Source: Chloroflexota bacterium
GTDB lineage: Bacteria; Chloroflexota; Anaerolineae; Anaerolineales; Anaerolineaceae
NCBI GenBank assembly: GCA_012797215.1
Contig: JAAZPN010000278.1
Coordinates: 1 to 7,275 of the forward strand
Direction of reading: 5' to 3'
DNA length: 7,275 nucleotides
The first letter of the stretch is position 1, and each line of letters begins with the position of its first letter. Made by a program: the position numbers and the translations under genes. The notes under the pieces are model-generated. The model worked only from the letters and a program-made list of their open reading frames with translations, made no database searches and was not told the DNA's origin. This document shows positions 5,063 to 7,275 of the stretch, piece after piece.

Positions 5063-6943
5063 TTAGCGGTAGCCTTCCGCCTGCAGGTTAAAGAGGTGCG
5101 CGTACGGACCGCCCTGCTGCATCAGTTCCGCGTGGCTCCCAACTTCGCGAATGCGTCCTTCGGTGAGCACCACGATGCGGTCCGCCATCCTCACGGTGGA
5201 AAAGCGGTGCGAAATCAGGACGGCAATCCGGCCGTGCATCAACTCCCGGAAGCGTTTGTAGATTTCATATTCGGCTTCCGCGTCCAGGGCGGAGGTTGGC
5301 TCATCCAAAATCAGCACTTCCGCGTTGCGCATGAACGCGCGCGCCAGGGCAATTTTCTGCCACTGTCCCCCCGAAAGCTCCAGCCCCTTTTCCCAACGCC
5401 GGCCCAAAATCGTCTCATAGCCGTTGGGCAATTCCTCAACCACCTTATCCGCGCCGCCCCGCTCGGCTGCTTCGCGCACTTTTTCGAGGTTTTCGATTTC
5501 ATCAATCTGGCCAAAACCAATATTCTCCCGCACGCTGAACTGATAACGCGCGTAGTCCTGGAAAATTACGCCGAAGCGTTGGTACAGGCTTGCCAGATCA
5601 AATTCGCGCAGGTCGCGTCCATCCAGGAAAATCGCGCCCTCAGTTGGGTCATACAGGCGGGTCAGCAGTTTCACCAGCGTGGTTTTGCCCGCGCCGTTCA
5701 AGCCCACCAGTGCGATGCTTTCCCCGGGCGCGATCATCAGATTAATATCTTTAAGGACAAACACATCGGAACCCGGATACTTAAAGGACACATTGCGGAA
5801 CTCGATGCCCTCTTTGATCGGGGCTGGCGCGAGGACGCCATCAACAGGATCGGCCAGCACCGGGGTGATTTTCAAGTAATTCAGCAGGTTGTCGAGATAG
5901 AGATTGTTTTCGTAAATGCTATTGAAGCTGCTCAGCAGCGAACTGATGGAATTCTGGGACTGACGGAAGATGGACAGGAACATGGTCATATCGCCCAGTG
6001 TGACTGCCTGGATGATGGTCCGGTAAATGACCCACACATAGCTGCCGTAATAAACCAAACTGGAAAGGATGCCCCATCCCAGGCCAGCCAACGTCCGTTT
6101 GCGCGCGACCGCCATATCCTCATTAAAGAAGCGTATGAACAGCTCGCGAAAACGCTTCAGCAGCGGTTCTCCAAGCCCAAAGAGCTTGATTTCCTTAAAA
6201 GTTTCATTGCCTGTCAAGAGCATCTCAAGGTAGCCCAGCAAGCGCATTTCGGGTGCCCTGCGGTAAATCATGCGATAAGACATCTCCGCGAATTGGGTTT
6301 CTGAAAGAAAGCTGGGAATCGCGGCGATAAAAACAATCAACGCAAGGAAGGGGCTGAAGCGCACCAATAACGCGATTATCGAAATCAGAGTGATGATCTG
6401 CTGCGCGATTTGCATAGTTGCGGTGACGATCGAAAGCGCCGCGCTGTCCGATTGACGGCGGGCATTTTGCAGCATGTCATAGAAGACTGGGTCCTCAAAG
6501 AATTGCAGGTCCAGGCTGATGGCTTTCTGGATGATCAGTGTATTCACGTGCGTGGTAAGCTGCATGCTCATCATGCGGTTGGAGAGCACCCGCGCCTGGT
6601 TTACCACCGCGTTCACCAAAACCAGCCCCAGCTCCAGCAGCACGATTGGAAGAACCTCGCGCATGCCTGCCTGCCAGCCCAGGTTAGCGTTCACTACCCC
6701 GAGGATTTTATCCACGATAAGTTTGCCGACCCAGGCTTGCGCCGCGGGCATCAGCGCCGCGATAGGCGTCAGCCCAAAGTTGAACAAGGCATTTTGCTTG
6801 CTGGCTTCCCAAACCAACTTAAAAGCGTTGGACGCGTTGCGCAGCGCAGTGAAAAAGTTCTTGATGCTGAAATGCCCATTGGAACCATCATTTTGCTGCT
6901 TGCTGGCGTTCGGGTATGGCGTTGGCGCGTGATCCCCTTTCAT
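5063..6943 (-). CDS. ABC exporter half-transporter (fused membrane and ATPase domains)
   Basis: This is a complete 626-residue type I exporter subunit, expected to work as a dimer in the cytoplasmic membrane and to drive export by ATP hydrolysis. ATG at 6943 is preceded by AGAGGT (6952-6957). Residues 1-45 are hydrophilic. The membrane domain spans about 50-340, with hydrophobic segments near 53-80, 97-115, 170-213, 286-312 and 316-335. Residues 149-160 (F-E-D-P-V-F-Y-D-M-L-Q-N) match the 'F-E-x-P-x-F-Y-D-x-L' element that I associate with peptide-type exporters. The ATPase domain (about 380-615) has an intact Walker A (G414-L-N-G-A-G-K-T-T422), Q-loop Q462, signature L-S-G-G-Q (523-527), Walker B V-L-I-L-D-E (543-548), D-loop S-A-L-D (551-554) and switch H579. 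No peptidase domain and no substrate gene is adjacent, so the cargo (peptide, lipid or drug) is unknown. It seems to be monocistronic; the downstream GNAT gene has its own promoter. Confidence 0.95.
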   Translation of the reverse strand: MKGDHAPTPYPNASKQQNDGSNGHFSIKNFFTALRNASNAFKLVWEASKQNALFNFGLTPIAALMPAAQAWVGKLIVDKILGVVNANLGWQAGMREVLPIVLLELGLVLVNAVVNQARVLSNRMMSMQLTTHVNTLIIQKAISLDLQFFEDPVFYDMLQNARRQSDSAALSIVTATMQIAQQIITLISIIALLVRFSPFLALIVFIAAIPSFLSETQFAEMSYRMIYRRAPEMRLLGYLEMLLTGNETFKEIKLFGLGEPLLKRFRELFIRFFNEDMAVARKRTLAGLGWGILSSLVYYGSYVWVIYRTIIQAVTLGDMTMFLSIFRQSQNSISSLLSSFNSIYENNLYLDNLLNYLKITPVLADPVDGVLAPAPIKEGIEFRNVSFKYPGSDVFVLKDINLMIAPGESIALVGLNGAGKTTLVKLLTRLYDPTEGAIFLDGRDLREFDLASLYQRFGVIFQDYARYQFSVRENIGFGQIDEIENLEKVREAAERGGADKVVEELPNGYETILGRRWEKGLELSGGQWQKIALARAFMRNAEVLILDEPTSALDAEAEYEIYKRFRELMHGRIAVLISHRFSTVRMADRIVVLTEGRIREVGSHAELMQQGGPYAHLFNLQAEGYR

Positions 6944-6987
6944 TGTTGCTTACCTCTGACAACTTTTTTTGGCATGATTAGAAACTT

Positions 6988-6993
6988 ATTATA
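6988..6993 (-). promoter_or_regulatory. Predicted -10 box of the ABC transporter gene
   Basis: A perfect TATAAT on the minus strand lies 44 bases upstream of the ATG at 6943, giving a leader of about 35-40 bases with the AGAGGT ribosome site. The bases 16-18 upstream (around AGCGCT) do not resemble TTGACA, so the promoter may rely on an activator or another sigma factor, or the box may be coincidental. Confidence 0.45.
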
Positions 6994-7078
6994 CCGCCGT
7001 GACCCCAGCCAGCGCTGTTTTCGGCGTTTCAGGTAGTTTCGATTCACGGCCTTTTGCTGAAAACCAGTAAACATCGGA

Positions 7079-7084
7079 TAAAAT
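7079..7084 (+). promoter_or_regulatory. Possible -10 box for a leaderless PlsY transcript
   Basis: TAAAAT is followed by six bases (ATATCT) and then the ATG at 7091, the spacing expected if transcription begins at or next to the A of the start codon. No Shine-Dalgarno sequence is visible in the 20 bases before the ATG; the other five genes here have AGGAG-type or GAGG sites. The nearest -35-like element is TTGCTG at 7054-7059, with a long 19-base spacing. Confidence 0.35.
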
Positions 7085-7090
7085 ATATCT

Positions 7091-7275
7091 ATGCAATGGG
7101 TAATAATCGGACTGGCAGCCTTTTTGTGCGGCTCCCTTCCTTTCTCAGTTTGGCTCTCCAGGCTATTCTATCGCCTGGACCCGCGCGATTATGGGAATGG
7201 CAACCCCGGCGCCTTTAACACCTTTCGCACAGGCAAAGCCTGGTTGGGGATACTGGTTTTGTTTTTGGATATCAG
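7091..7275 (+). CDS. plsY: PlsY-like acyl-phosphate glycerol-3-phosphate acyltransferase, N-terminal part (cut by window edge)
   Basis: The first 61 codons are present. PlsY is a membrane enzyme that transfers an acyl group from acyl-phosphate to glycerol-3-phosphate, the first step of phospholipid synthesis in many bacteria. Residues 4-27 form a membrane segment containing C-G-S-L-P-F-S (13-19), which matches the usual 'G-S-I-P-x-(S/G)' of PlsY. Then comes L-D-P-R-D-Y-G-N-G-N-P-G-A-F-N-T-F-R (29-46), which matches the 'R-x-x-G-S-G-N-x-G-A-T-N-x-x-R' catalytic motif 1, then G-K (48-49) and a second hydrophobic segment ending L-D-I at 61. The Ser of G-S-G-N is Asn36 here and the Thr of A-T-N is Phe42, so this may be a divergent paralogue rather than the main enzyme. 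It is divergent from the ABC transporter with 147 bases between. The later motifs are outside the window. Confidence 0.82.
   Translation, partial: MQWVIIGLAAFLCGSLPFSVWLSRLFYRLDPRDYGNGNPGAFNTFRTGKAWLGILVLFLDI

Noticed and set aside
4904..6304. 466-codon open frame on the plus strand
   Set aside because: It lies antisense to the ABC transporter, which has every expected motif. The translation is rich in His, Gln, Arg and Ala with no domain character, as expected of a mirror frame.
6410..7036. 208-codon open frame on the plus strand
   Set aside because: Antisense to the N-terminal membrane domain of the ABC transporter; no ribosome site or protein character.
6996..7050. Seven-base inverted repeat GCCGTGA (6996-7002) and TCACGGC (7044-7050) in the ABC/PlsY intergenic region
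   Set aside because: The arms are short and 41 bases apart, so a chance match is likely; no other sign of an operator was seen.

Overview
The window looks like chromosomal DNA of moderate GC content from a free-living bacterium. Chloroflexota (Anaerolineae-like) is the best guess, as inference only. The clues are two exported proteins ending in a short 'aromatic-[IL]-P-hydrophobic-basic' tail, a large kelch-repeat protein with a galactose-oxidase-like C-terminal domain, a neighbouring beta-helix-type surface protein, strong AGGAGG ribosome sites and a divergent PlsY. There are no RNA genes, insertion sequences, CRISPR arrays or phage genes.

Left part (1-3102), exported or surface proteins. 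The 5' end of a secreted beta-helix-type gene runs leftwards out of the window from a GTG start at 190. A 366-base AT-rich gap (191-556) separates it from a divergent 833-residue kelch protein (557-3058). That protein has a signal peptide, 14 kelch units, a C-terminal beta-sandwich and a short tail. A clean intrinsic terminator follows at 3073-3102.

Middle (3141-4949), a leftward pair. A two-domain GNAT acetyltransferase (3811-4770) has a plausible promoter at 4922-4949 and a leader with overlapping palindromes. Forty bases downstream comes a small secreted protein (3141-3770) that converges on the kelch gene. It carries the same kind of C-terminal tail as the kelch protein although the two are otherwise unrelated.

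Right part (5063-7275). A complete fused ABC exporter half-transporter (5063-6943) runs leftwards from its own TATAAT box. Divergent from it, the first 61 codons of a PlsY-like glycerol-3-phosphate acyltransferase (7091 onward) run off the right edge. PlsY may be translated from a leaderless message.

Three of the six genes encode exported proteins, one is a membrane exporter and one makes membrane phospholipid, so the window is weighted towards the cell envelope. Apart from the GNAT/secreted pair, the genes appear to be separate transcription units. The observations most worth following are the shared C-terminal tail, the alternating palindromes in the GNAT leader, and the changed catalytic motif in the PlsY-like protein.
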